Source: an uncultured Clostridia bacterium
GTDB taxonomy: Bacteria; Bacillota; Clostridia; Oscillospirales; CAG-272
Assembly (NCBI GenBank): GCA_937934385.1
Contig: CALGZV010000235.1
Coordinates: 1 to 9,097 of the forward strand
Length of the DNA stretch: 9,097 nt
Direction: 5' to 3'
Shown here: piece after piece, positions 1 to 6,879 of the stretch
Numbering within the stretch: the first letter of the stretch is position 1
Layout: each line of letters begins with the position of its first letter
Program-made: the position numbers and the translations under genes
The notes under the pieces: generated by a model
Database searches by the model: none
Told to the model about the DNA's origin: nothing
Seen by the model: the letters and a program-made list of their open reading frames with translations, nothing else

Positions 1-381
1 AGACGGTTCAACTCCCATGTTCTCCGGTCCGAATGCCACATCCTCCTCAACGATCGTTGCAACGATCTGATTGTCGGGATTCTGAAATACCATGCCGATG
101 TCCTGCCTCAATGCGATAACATCATCGTCCGTAAGATCAGGAGATGTTATATCGCGTCCGTCAATATATATCTTACCGCTGTCCGGAACAAGTATCATAT
201 TAAGCAGCTTTGCAAGAGTAGACTTACCCGATCCATTATGTCCGAGAACCGCCACAAATGAGCCTTCCTCTATATCAAGGTCTATACCTCGTATTATCGG
301 CACTCTGACCGCACTTTCTTCATCTTCATACGAGAAAAATAGTTTCTCGATTCGGATAAAAGGAAACTTTTTTTCGTCCAA
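1..381 (-). CDS. ecfA1: ECF transporter ATP-binding protein EcfA1-type, 3' part cut by window edge
   Basis: ABC-type ATPase of an energy-coupling-factor transporter, which powers uptake of vitamins or metal ions together with EcfA2, EcfT and a substrate-binding S component at the inner face of the membrane. The first 127 residues are visible. They contain Walker A GHNGSGKST at 47-55 and a Q-loop region FQNPDNQIVATIVEEDVAFG at 99-118, the latter highly typical of EcfA1. The signature motif, Walker B and C-terminus lie outside the window. I place the start at a TTG (379-381): a GGGAG Shine-Dalgarno lies 8 bases upstream, the protein begins MDEKKFPFIRIE as family members do, and an in-frame stop lies at 415-417 with no ATG between. 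It follows the methyltransferase by 48 bases with no terminator, so it is probably the fifth gene of the ruv transcript. Assignment to EcfA1 rather than EcfA2 rests on this N-terminal part only. Confidence 0.9.
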   Translation of the reverse strand, partial: MDEKKFPFIRIEKLFFSYEDEESAVRVPIIRGIDLDIEEGSFVAVLGHNGSGKSTLAKLLNMILVPDSGKIYIDGRDITSPDLTDDDVIALRQDIGMVFQNPDNQIVATIVEEDVAFGPENMGVEPS

Positions 382-429
382 TGTAAAAACTCCCTGACCT
401 GAAAATCTCTTTACCTAATTCCTATAAGG

Positions 430-1317
430 TCATTCCCGTGACCATCTGGCGGAGGAACCGCACGGAAGTGCCAGACCTGTCTGCTTTACAACAAGTCCAA
501 GTTCACCGCATTCAGTCGAACCGTCTTTCAATGCATCAGTAGTATCTATAATATATCTGACAACCGACGGCGAAAGTCCCGTCGTATATGAATTTACAAG
601 AAAGAACAGCGGATCGCCCGAAAGAACGCCTGACGCAAGCTCAACAAAATCACCTATACATTCTTCGAGCTTCCATATCTCCCCCGACGGTCCGCGACCG
701 TAAGACGGAGGATCCATTATTACCGCATCATATCTGTTTCCGCGACGTATCTCACGCTCAACAAATTTGCGGCAGTCATCAACTATATATCTTATCGGTG
801 CGCTTCCGAGTCCGCTGAGCGCAGCATTTTCCTTTGCCTGCGCTACCATTCCTTTTGCCGCGTCAACGTGGCAAACAGACGCTCCCGCCGCTGCCGCGGC
901 TACCGTTGCTCCGCCCGTATATGCAAAAAGATTGAGAACTTTTACAGGCCATCCCGCCGAAACACGTCGGCTTATAAGCTGTGAAAACCATTCCCAGTTA
1001 GCAGCCTGCTCCGGGAAAAGCCCGGTATGCTTAAAGCCCGTAGGCTTTACGACAAACGTCAGTTTCTTTCCTATTCCGAGATCGTAGGATATCTTCCATT
1101 CGGAGCGCAGACGCGTTCCGTTTTTCCAGCTTCCTCCGCCGGATGATGAGCGCTTATATGTTCCGTCAGCCCTTCCCCAAAGCTTACTTCTCCTCATGCC
1201 TTTCCAGACGATCTGAGGATCGGGCCGCACAAGCGTATAGTCCCCCCAACGCTCCAGACGTTCGCCGTCCGATGCGTCGATAAGCTCATAGTCACGCCAT
1301 CTGTCCGCTGTCCACAT
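430..1317 (-). CDS. Class I SAM-dependent methyltransferase, COG1092 (RlmI/RlmK-like), probably RNA-modifying
   Basis: A 295-residue methyltransferase. A beta-rich N-terminus (about 1-105) with the pattern DYELIDASDGERLERWGDY precedes a Rossmann-type SAM-binding domain. Motif I is NLFAYTGGATVAAAAAGA (129-146), an acidic residue of HVDAAKG (D152) should contact SAM ribose, VDDCRKF lies at 179-185, and the catalytic motif is DPPSYGRG (202-209). Relatives RlmI and RlmK methylate 23S rRNA, but this protein lacks the N-terminal PUA domain of RlmI, so the exact target and whether it makes 5-methylcytosine are unknown. The start is an ATG with AAGGGA 7 bases upstream. It lies 48 bases after ruvB and 48 before the EcfA-type gene with no terminator, suggesting co-transcription. 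The family call is secure; rRNA as substrate is inference. Confidence 0.87.
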   Translation of the reverse strand: MWTADRWRDYELIDASDGERLERWGDYTLVRPDPQIVWKGMRRSKLWGRADGTYKRSSSGGGSWKNGTRLRSEWKISYDLGIGKKLTFVVKPTGFKHTGLFPEQAANWEWFSQLISRRVSAGWPVKVLNLFAYTGGATVAAAAAGASVCHVDAAKGMVAQAKENAALSGLGSAPIRYIVDDCRKFVEREIRRGNRYDAVIMDPPSYGRGPSGEIWKLEECIGDFVELASGVLSGDPLFFLVNSYTTGLSPSVVRYIIDTTDALKDGSTECGELGLVVKQTGLALPCGSSARWSRE

Positions 1318-1365
1318 TATATAGTCCCTTCTGTATCTCTGTACACACTGTTATAATTTTTTATA

Positions 1366-2475
1366 TTACTCTCCGTCATCGAAAAACGTACGCTGAGAAT
1401 CGTCGACGGCAGTTCTGTCTCCCGTGATTCCGGGGCAGGCCATCCCGAGATGCTCGCACGCAAGTCGCGTCACACAGCGTCCGCGGGGAGTACGGCTTAG
1501 AAATCCGATCTGCATAAGATACGGCTCATATACATCCTCGATAGTAACCGATTCCTCACCGATAGACGCCGCAAGAGTATCAAGCCCGACCGGACCTCCG
1601 CCGTAAAGACGTATAATCGTCTCAAGCATCCGCCTGTCGACATTATCAAGTCCCATCTCGTCTATTTCAAGCATCTTAAGAGCATAATCGGCTATTTCGC
1701 TGTCAATAATGCCTCTGCCCTTAACCTGAGCAAAGTCGCGCACACGCTTTAAAAGCCTGTTAGCTATACGCGGAGTTCCGCGGGAACGGGAAGCGATCTG
1801 ATCCGCGCCCGTATCGTCTATAAGTATTCCGAGAAGCGATGCATTTCGCTTTATTATCTTTACAAGATCCTCTTTCCCGTAAAGCTCAAGCTTCATAACA
1901 ACGCCGAAGCGATCGCGAAGCGGCGTTGAAAGCTGACCTGCACGCGTTGTCGCGCCGACAAGCGTAAAGTGCGGCAGATCTATACGTATGCTCCGTGCAG
2001 CAGGACCTTTTCCGATAATAATATCGAGCGAATAATCCTCCATTGCCGGATAAAGTATCTCCTCGACCGTGCGCTGAAGCCGGTGTATCTCGTCTATAAA
2101 CAGTATATCTCCCGACGAAAGATTCGTAAGAAGCGCTGCAAGGTCACCGGATTTTTCTATCGCAGGCCCTGACGTAACTCTCAGGTTGGAGCCAAGCTCA
2201 TTAGCGATTATTCCGGCAAGAGTCGTTTTTCCGAGCCCGGGAGGGCCGTAAAGAAGAACATGATCCAGCGAATCGCCTCTCTGCCTTGCCGCCTCTATAT
2301 ATATTTTAAGATTTTCCTTGACCTTTGCCTGCCCTATATAATCATCAAGATGCTTCGGACGGAGTGAGGAATCAATATCATGATCCTCGTCAGTCTCACC
2401 CGCGGATACCATGCGTTCAGGCTGCATGTATTCAGAATACTCCGCCGCATCCTTGCCGATATAATTCTCTATCAT
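1366..2475 (-). CDS. ruvB: Holliday junction branch migration ATPase RuvB
   Basis: Motor subunit of the RuvAB complex. Hexameric RuvB rings, loaded by RuvA, pump DNA through a Holliday junction using ATP during recombinational repair and fork processing. The 369-residue protein shows Walker [10 protein letters not shown] (77-85), Walker B ILFIDEIH (124-131), sensor 1 GATTRAG (174-180), the arginine-finger segment LRDRFG (186-191) and sensor 2 [16 protein letters not shown] (232-247). A C-terminal winged helix holds [17 protein letters not shown] (292-308) and FLSRTPRGR (325-333). It is about 30 residues longer than the E. coli protein, through an extended N-terminus (first ~16 residues) and an acidic C-terminal tail after ~350. 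The ATG start has AAAGGA 8 bases upstream; an internal ATG at codon 17 has a poorer, more distant GGAG. It lies 28 bases after ruvA. All catalytic motifs are intact. Confidence 0.98.
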   Translation of the reverse strand: MIENYIGKDAAEYSEYMQPERMVSAGETDEDHDIDSSLRPKHLDDYIGQAKVKENLKIYIEAARQRGDSLDHVLLYGPPGLGKTTLAGIIANELGSNLRVTSGPAIEKSGDLAALLTNLSSGDILFIDEIHRLQRTVEEILYPAMEDYSLDIIIGKGPAARSIRIDLPHFTLVGATTRAGQLSTPLRDRFGVVMKLELYGKEDLVKIIKRNASLLGILIDDTGADQIASRSRGTPRIANRLLKRVRDFAQVKGRGIIDSEIADYALKMLEIDEMGLDNVDRRMLETIIRLYGGGPVGLDTLAASIGEESVTIEDVYEPYLMQIGFLSRTPRGRCVTRLACEHLGMACPGITGDRTAVDDSQRTFFDDGE

Positions 2476-2503
2476 CTGTAAATTCCTTTATTACGGATAA
2501 CTT

Positions 2504-3121
2504 TTATTTCATAAGCTTTTTGAGAGCTTCCTTGATAATATCCTCAAGAGAAAGCGCCGCCGTATCAATACTTCGCAATACTCCGGCGATCTCGCTTCTG
2601 CCGTAACCGAGAACGGTGAGAGTACTCTCCGCATCTGAAAGTTTGTCAGGATCGGCAGGCATTGCGGAAAATCCGACCGCTTTATCATCCGCTGTCTGAG
2701 CCGGAATCGCTTCTTTTGATATTTTATCCTTAAGCTCAAGTATAACACGCTCCGCGATGCGCTTTCCTATTCCCTGAGCGCGGGACAGCGCTTTATAATC
2801 GCTGGACATAACGGCAAGCACAAATTCCTGCGGAGACAGCTGCGTAAGTATCGATATCGCCGCTTTAGGACCGACGCCGGATACAGATATCAGCTGTCTG
2901 AATACCGAAAGCTCGGACTGATCACAGAAACCAAACAGCTCAAGGGCATCCTCACGTACCGACAGATGTGTAAAAAGCCGTACGGCATCTTCCTTTGAAT
3001 GCTCCGCCGCATAACCGAGCGTCCGTCCGCTGACGGTAAGACGGTAGCCTATGCCGCCCGTTTCAAGCACCACAGTACCTGCTTCGGTAAGTATTACCTT
3101 TCCGGTCACGGAATAAAACAT
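2504..3121 (-). CDS. ruvA: Holliday junction DNA helicase subunit RuvA
   Basis: RuvA tetramers bind the four-way junction, hold it in an open square and recruit RuvB. The 205-residue length is normal for the family. An N-terminal OB fold (about 1-62) begins MFYSVTGKVI and includes the GGIGYRL segment. Two helix-hairpin-helix DNA-binding motifs follow: LISVSGVGPKAA (77-88) and LSRAQGIGKRIAERV (112-126). After a flexible linker (about 135-160), the C-terminal RuvB-contacting domain runs about 161-205 (DAESTLTVLGYGRSEI to SLEDIIKEALKKLMK). The ATG is preceded by GGAGG at 9 bases. It sits 35 bases after ruvC and 28 before ruvB, giving the order ruvC-ruvA-ruvB in one transcript. Confidence 0.98.
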   Translation of the reverse strand: MFYSVTGKVILTEAGTVVLETGGIGYRLTVSGRTLGYAAEHSKEDAVRLFTHLSVREDALELFGFCDQSELSVFRQLISVSGVGPKAAISILTQLSPQEFVLAVMSSDYKALSRAQGIGKRIAERVILELKDKISKEAIPAQTADDKAVGFSAMPADPDKLSDAESTLTVLGYGRSEIAGVLRSIDTAALSLEDIIKEALKKLMK

Positions 3122-3156
3122 CTTTCTCTGCCTCCATACATATTCGGATAAATACG

Positions 3157-3657
3157 TTATTTCAAGTTATAATATCCGCTTATTCTGCTTCCGCCGGTAT
3201 GCGCGTGACAAACCGCAATCGCAAGAGCGTCCGCCGTATCGTCGGGTTTCGGAGTTTCCGTAAGCTGTAATATCATTTTGGTCATCTCGATAACCTGCTT
3301 TTTCTCTGCACGTCCGTATCCGACAACCGACTGTTTGACCTGCAGCGGTGTATATTCGAAAATTCTTAGTCCGTGCTGCTTTGCACACAGAAGTATAACT
3401 CCGCGCGCCTCTGCTACAGTTATCGCAGTTTTTTGGTTCGTATTGAAAAAAAGCTCCTCGATTGCTATTTCCTCAGGACGGTACATTTCTATAAGCTCGC
3501 TCAGATCTGAATATATCGTAGCAAGCCTGTCCTCGGTAGGCGTATGCGCCTGTGTGAGAACAGAGCCGTACGCTATCGTTGTGAACCCTGAATTTTTATA
3601 TTCTATAACTCCGTATCCGACAATTGCCAGTCCGGGATCTATACCGAGGATCTTCAC
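3157..3657 (-). CDS. ruvC: Crossover junction endodeoxyribonuclease RuvC
   Basis: The resolvase that nicks two opposing strands of the Holliday junction presented by RuvAB. With the start chosen here it is 166 residues and begins MKILGIDPGLAIVGYG. The four acidic metal-binding residues of the RNase H-like active site are all present: D7 (GIDPG), E67 (AIEELFF), D140 and D143 (DDTADALAIA). The open frame extends to a TTG at 3678, but I prefer the GTG at 3655-3657. It has an AAAGAGG Shine-Dalgarno 8 bases upstream and gives the canonical RuvC N-terminus; the longer form would add seven unusual residues and overlap the ribosome-binding site. It is the first gene of the ruv unit, with a strong promoter about 65 bases upstream. 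Function is certain from motifs; the GTG start is inference. Confidence 0.97.
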   Translation of the reverse strand: MKILGIDPGLAIVGYGVIEYKNSGFTTIAYGSVLTQAHTPTEDRLATIYSDLSELIEMYRPEEIAIEELFFNTNQKTAITVAEARGVILLCAKQHGLRIFEYTPLQVKQSVVGYGRAEKKQVIEMTKMILQLTETPKPDDTADALAIAVCHAHTGGSRISGYYNLK

Positions 3658-3698
3658 CGTATACACCTCTTTACGCAAAGCAAATACAAGCGGAAATT

Positions 3699-3765
3699 TT
3701 TACAAATTTATAATCAGTTTATTATATCACACATTATATCCTTTTGTCAAAATCATATTTGTAAA
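3699..3765. repeat. 9-base inverted repeat flanking the ruvC promoter
   Basis: The arms TTTACAAAT (3699-3707) and ATTTGTAAA (3757-3765) are perfect reverse complements. They bracket the ruvC promoter, one just upstream of the -35 and the other just downstream of the expected transcript start, 49 bases apart. They could be paired operator sites. The region is AT-rich, so chance is a real possibility. They do not match the Gram-positive LexA box (GAAC-N4-GTTC). Confidence 0.4.
3721..3750 (-). promoter_or_regulatory. Sigma-A-type promoter for the ruvCAB unit
   Basis: Read on the minus strand, a perfect TTGACA -35 (3745-3750) is separated by 18 bases from a perfect TATAAT -10 (3721-3726). The transcript should start near 3714, leaving a leader of about 57 bases before the ruvC GTG. 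It lies downstream of the DUF4317 terminator, so the ruv genes appear to have their own strong promoter. No LexA box is seen. Confidence 0.85.
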
Positions 3766-3770
3766 CAATA

Positions 3771-3812
3771 ATATAAAATTGCCGCAAAATACCTTGAAAG
3801 GCATTTTGCGGC
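3771..3812 (-). terminator. Intrinsic terminator after the DUF4317 gene
   Basis: The arms at 3781-3793 and 3800-3812 form a 13-pair stem around a six-base loop. The single imperfect position becomes a G-U pair only in minus-strand RNA, supporting that direction. The stem is followed by AAUUUUAUAUU, a modest U-rich run. A smaller hairpin (CGGCT/AGCCG, 3820-3832) lies just before it, between the DUF4317 stop and this stem. It separates DUF4317 from the ruv unit. Confidence 0.8.
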
Positions 3813-3858
3813 TCAGCACCGGCTCGAAGCCGAATGCGCAAATATTTAATTACTTCCG

Positions 3859-4986
3859 TCACTTTATAATTATATCAATGCCGTTGACCTCGACACCGTC
3901 CTCGGCACGGATAAGTATGTATTTTACACCGTCTATAATCTTCATCTGAACGAGATCGCCGCGATCGGGGTTTACTTTCACCGATACGTCGGGAGTGCTT
4001 ATAGCAAGCTGCTTTGTGCTTATAACATTCGTAGGAATTATCCTTGCATGCTCTCCGAATTCCTCTGTATAACGCTCCTCAAACTTATCAAGCTTTTCTG
4101 CAGAAACTCCGTTGTCTCCGAGAAGCTCACGCATAACCGATTTCGAGAGCATGAACGGCTCTTCGACCTTATTCTCCTTATGTTCTTCAAGTATATCGCA
4201 TACACGCTCGCGAACGCCGGCAATAACATCATAGCTGCAATCATCGTCAACAGTCTCTTTAAGTATACTGTCGAAGGTCTCCTTTTGCTCAGCTGCAGGC
4301 ATAGGGGCATCGCATCCGAACACTGCTTCGGAAAATTCACTGCGGTTCAGCGAGATATTGCGCGTATAAAGCAATGCGTTGTATATATTTGACGTGCGGT
4401 TATCAAAAGCAGGAAACATAAACCCGAGTTCAGGAGAGCCGATAACCGAATTTGACGCGATACTGCGGAAGGTATTCTCATTGACATAATATCCGAGCGA
4501 CGGTCTTGTAAGCTTCACCGGGCAGATGCTGCAAAGCAGATATGAAAATACAGTTGACGATTCGTCAGATTTACGTCCGTCTTTGGTATAAGAAAAAACA
4601 TCATAGCTGTCATATGCAAGCAATATAAGATAGCTGCTGTCAAAGCTTACCGTCTGTATTATTCTTTCGTAAAGCTTTTTTACATCTTCTTCGGAATCGA
4701 GCGCCGTATCCCGAAGCCGCATAAGACCGCCGTGCTGCTCGCCCTCAAGCACCTGATGATTTGAAAATTCGATATCAGCCAGATTTTTACCGATCGAACC
4801 CGAAAGCGTCTTTTTCAGAATCGAGAGCATTTCCTCGGCCTCATCCTCTGTCATAAGCCCGAACGACTGGTCGAACTCGGATACGATCTCGCGTTTGTCA
4901 TTGACATAACAGCCGCGCACGCGTGAGATCCCGCTTTTTTCTCCCTTATATCTGCGCCGTATCTCCGCAATTTCTTTTTCCGTCAT
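3859..4986 (-). CDS. DUF4317 family protein, function unknown
   Basis: A 375-residue protein I recognise as DUF4317, a family seen mainly in Clostridia with no established function. The N-terminus MTEKEIAEIRRRYKGEKSGI and the RVRGCYVNDKREIVSEFDQS stretch (22-41) are typical. So are LLCSICPVKL (150-159), FMFPAFDNRTSNIYNALLYTRN-like central sequence (189-210) and the C-terminal VKVNPDR...KYILIRAEDGVEVNGIDI block (337-372). I see no signal peptide, membrane segment or enzyme motif; it is acidic, apparently soluble and cytoplasmic. The open frame continues upstream to an ATG at 5070, but those 28 codons run straight through the preceding terminator hairpin. I therefore start at the ATG 4984-4986, which has GGAGG at 6 bases and the family's usual N-terminus. 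Flanked by terminators on both sides, it is probably a single-gene transcript. Confidence 0.9.
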   Translation of the reverse strand: MTEKEIAEIRRRYKGEKSGISRVRGCYVNDKREIVSEFDQSFGLMTEDEAEEMLSILKKTLSGSIGKNLADIEFSNHQVLEGEQHGGLMRLRDTALDSEEDVKKLYERIIQTVSFDSSYLILLAYDSYDVFSYTKDGRKSDESSTVFSYLLCSICPVKLTRPSLGYYVNENTFRSIASNSVIGSPELGFMFPAFDNRTSNIYNALLYTRNISLNRSEFSEAVFGCDAPMPAAEQKETFDSILKETVDDDCSYDVIAGVRERVCDILEEHKENKVEEPFMLSKSVMRELLGDNGVSAEKLDKFEERYTEEFGEHARIIPTNVISTKQLAISTPDVSVKVNPDRGDLVQMKIIDGVKYILIRAEDGVEVNGIDIIIK

Positions 4987-5006
4987 ATATATCCTCCGTT
5001 TTTTTA

Positions 5007-5035
5007 TGTATATCACCGCACCCGGCGGTTCAAAA
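5007..5035 (-). promoter_or_regulatory. Possible extended -10 promoter for the DUF4317 gene
   Basis: On the minus strand, TGA-TATACA (5007-5015) forms an extended -10 element. A weak -35 (TTTTGA, 5030-5035) lies 17 bases away and falls inside the U-tract of the upstream terminator. The spacer holds a small inverted repeat ACCGC/GCGGT (5015-5029). Only about 50 bases separate terminator and gene, so a promoter must be here or read-through must supply expression. The match is weak. Confidence 0.35.
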
Positions 5036-5065
5036 AATTCTCCGAAGCACGAAGGCTTCGGAGAA
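5031..5065 (-). terminator. Strong intrinsic terminator after the ROK kinase gene
   Basis: An 11-pair perfect stem (5038-5048 with 5055-5065; core CTCCGAAGC/GCTTCGGAG) with a six-base loop is followed on the minus strand by TTTTTT (5032-5037). It lies about 45 bases past the kinase stop codon and ends the mrnC-kinase unit. Confidence 0.9.
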
Positions 5066-5110
5066 AACATTTCTTATACTTTATAAAAATGCTGTAAGGT
5101 TCAGCGCCTA

Positions 5111-6061
5111 TCAGATATGAAGAGCGGCAGCTCCGATGATTCCAGCGTCGTTTCCAAGCTCCGCGATCTTTATAAGAGTACGGTGCGGACTGTTACTGGA
5201 ATATGTTCTCATACCTATACGTGGAAGAAGCATATCGAGCAGACGGTCCTTCTCATTGGATATACCGCCTCCGATCGAAAGAATCTCGGGACAGAAAATA
5301 TTTATGATATTGATAATGCCGCATGCGAGATAGTCTATATACGAATCAATAACTTCGGCTGCAACCATATCGCCCTGACGCATTGCATTAAATGCAGTAC
5401 GTCCGCTTACCGAAGCCGAATTTCCGTTACACATAGCCCACATTATCGTATCGGGGTTTCTGTCCATCGCCTCTTTTGTCATCTTGACAAGCGCAGTTGC
5501 AGAACTGTATGCTTCCCAACAGCCCTTAAGTCCGCAGCTGCATCTGCGTCCGTCGGCAACGATTATCATATGTCCAAGCTCTGCACCTGCATAGTTAAAT
5601 CCAGAGTATACCTTATTGTCAATAATGATTCCTCCGCCGACACCGGTTCCGAGAGTTATCATAACAGAGTTAGACGTTCCCCTTGCAGCTCCTGCGACAG
5701 CCTCTCCCTTTGCCGCAGCATTAGCATCATTTTCGATGTAAACAGCCTTGAAAGGAACTCTTGCACGAAGCTCATCAGCAATCGGATAGTTCAAAAAAGG
5801 GAGATTATTGGCATATACGACAACACCTGTATCATGATTTGCCGTTCCGGGCGTAGCAATACCGGCATACTCGATATCATCGACTGTAAGTCCGGCTTCC
5901 TCAATTACACTCAGACAAAGCTTTGCCATATCATCAAGAATATCAGACGGTTCTCTTGTTGCAAGCGTAGGCACGCTTCCTTTTTTTACAATTGTAAATT
6001 CGTCGTTTACGATTCCGGCGGCAATGTTTGTTCCGCCGAGGTCAATACCCATATAATACAT
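5111..6061 (-). CDS. ROK family sugar kinase, probably glucokinase
   Basis: Phosphorylates a hexose, most likely glucose to glucose-6-phosphate, with ATP in the cytoplasm. The 316-residue protein has the N-terminal phosphate-binding DLGGTN (7-12) and the catalytic segment ENDANAAA, with D112 as the general base. The second phosphate loop is LGTGVGGG (137-144). The ROK zinc site consists of GH at 163-164 plus CSCGLKGCWE (174-183), giving one His and three Cys. There is no N-terminal helix-turn-helix, so it is a kinase and not an NagC/XylR-type repressor. The frame opens at a GTG (6070), but I use the ATG at 6059-6061, where GGGAG lies 8 bases upstream; the GTG would be only 2 bases from the GAGG. 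It follows mrnC by 81 bases and is ended by a strong terminator. Glucose as substrate is inferred from family resemblance; other hexoses are possible. Confidence 0.92.
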   Translation of the reverse strand: MYYMGIDLGGTNIAAGIVNDEFTIVKKGSVPTLATREPSDILDDMAKLCLSVIEEAGLTVDDIEYAGIATPGTANHDTGVVVYANNLPFLNYPIADELRARVPFKAVYIENDANAAAKGEAVAGAARGTSNSVMITLGTGVGGGIIIDNKVYSGFNYAGAELGHMIIVADGRRCSCGLKGCWEAYSSATALVKMTKEAMDRNPDTIMWAMCNGNSASVSGRTAFNAMRQGDMVAAEVIDSYIDYLACGIINIINIFCPEILSIGGGISNEKDRLLDMLLPRIGMRTYSSNSPHRTLIKIAELGNDAGIIGAAALHI

Positions 6062-6142
6062 TTCCAACACTCCCTCAGAGTCTTTAATATTCCAGCCGCC
6101 GATACAAAATGACGGAACAGGTGCTTTTTGTTATGCCGTACG

Positions 6143-6562
6143 TTACTGACAGTCTTTATCAGCTTTCACTTCGGGGAATGCCGCAGTAAAAAGTTCACGC
6201 AAACGGCCATTCCTTCCGGCAAGATACAGATATCCGAACAAAGCTTCCAGTCCGGTCGCTCTGCGATATTCAGTGGCTTTTGCACTGTGCGGGATCGACA
6301 ATCCGCTTACATTTCTTCCGCGTTTGTAAACCGCCGTCTCCTCCTCGCTCAGAAGCCCTTCTATTCTCGCTACAGCGCGGCTCTGCTCAGTCGCTCTGAC
6401 ATATTCTATTGCCATGCGGTTGAGCTTACCGGGATCAGATATTCCGGTACATACAAGCTGCTCGCGCACTATAAGCTCATAGACAGCATCTCCAAGATAG
6501 GCAAGTCCCGCACCGCTGAGCCTTGACGGTTCTATTTTCTCAGATTTTTTTGATTCAATCAT
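6143..6562 (-). CDS. mrnC: Mini-ribonuclease III
   Basis: A dimeric RNase III-like enzyme lacking the double-stranded RNA-binding domain. In Bacillus subtilis its relative matures the ends of 23S rRNA. With this start it is 139 residues, close to the 143 of B. subtilis. Visible motifs are LSGAGLAYLGDAVYELIVRE (15-34) with catalytic D25 and E29, LSEEETAVYKRGRN (71-84), and YRRATGLEALFGYLYL (99-114) with acidic E106. The open frame begins at an ATG at 6604, but none of its first ATGs has a recognisable Shine-Dalgarno. The ATG at 6560-6562 has GGAG 9 bases upstream and places 14 residues before LSG, as in B. subtilis. It heads a unit with the ROK kinase and is divergent from ftsK. Family is near certain; start less so. 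Confidence 0.93.
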   Translation of the reverse strand: MIESKKSEKIEPSRLSGAGLAYLGDAVYELIVREQLVCTGISDPGKLNRMAIEYVRATEQSRAVARIEGLLSEEETAVYKRGRNVSGLSIPHSAKATEYRRATGLEALFGYLYLAGRNGRLRELFTAAFPEVKADKDCQ

Positions 6563-6615
6563 ATTCGTCAGCTCCGCGGTACGCATACCGATGCGCATAA
6601 TCATAATATCTTCGA

Positions 6616-6625
6616 TTAACGTTAA
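6616..6625. repeat. 10-base perfect palindrome in the mrnC leader
   Basis: TTAACGTTAA is its own reverse complement and lies between the expected mrnC transcript start (about 6653) and the start codon. It could be an operator, but AT-rich sequence makes short palindromes common, so function is unproven. Confidence 0.35.
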
Positions 6626-6659
6626 GCAATGATTATAATACTAAAATATAATCGTTTAT

Positions 6660-6688
6660 AGTATATCATATTCCGTCGGGAATTTCAA
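6660..6688 (-). promoter_or_regulatory. Sigma-A-type promoter for mrnC and the ROK kinase
   Basis: On the minus strand TTGAAA (6683-6688) and TATACT (6660-6665) are separated by the ideal 17 bases. Transcription would start near 6653, giving a leader of about 90 bases to the preferred mrnC start, or about 50 to the longer one. Confidence 0.75.
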
Positions 6689-6813
6689 CAGTATTTTCAT
6701 ATTATTTTCCGTTATTTTTTTATGCCTTTGCGTACATACCGTTTTTTGCATTCAAAAGCCAAACAAAGGAGAAAAGCATCGATATAAGAAGAAAAAAACG
6801 CCGGACAAAGCTA

Positions 6814-6842
6814 TTGTAATTTTATCGGTCTCATGATATAAT
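6814..6842 (+). promoter_or_regulatory. Sigma-A-type promoter with extended -10 for ftsK
   Basis: TTGTAA (6814-6819), a 17-base spacer and a perfect TATAAT (6837-6842), with the TGN extension (6834-6836). The transcript should start near 6849, leaving a leader of about 113 bases. It faces ftsK and points away from mrnC. Confidence 0.75.
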
Positions 6843-6879
6843 TAAATATACCGTGACACAGATCTATTCTGAAAAACAC

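Noticed and set aside
2428..2440. Palindrome GTATTCAGAATAC within the ruvB 5' coding region
   Set aside because: It encodes ordinary residues of the variable N-terminus and shows no promoter or second copy; most likely coincidence.
3278..3949. A 223-codon plus-strand open frame
   Set aside because: It overlaps ruvC antisense, then the promoter and the DUF4317 terminator, and then the DUF4317 C-terminus. Its translation resembles no protein family.
5117..6112. A 331-codon open frame on the plus strand
   Set aside because: It lies exactly opposite the ROK kinase, has a low-complexity Ser/Cys/Arg/Ile-rich translation with no recognisable domain, and no good ribosome-binding site. It reflects the absence of certain codons in the kinase gene.
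6108..6139. Bulged hairpin followed by CATTTT between mrnC and the ROK kinase (minus strand)
   Set aside because: The stem is interrupted by a three-base bulge, the loop is large and the U-run is short. Too weak to call a terminator or attenuator.
6722..6787. A 21-codon plus-strand frame (MPLRTYRFLHSKAKQRRKAS...) and a nearby AAAGGAG
   Set aside because: The ATG has no Shine-Dalgarno, and the AAAGGAG lies inside the frame with no ATG, GTG or TTG at a proper distance after it (only ATC). I see no evidence of translation.
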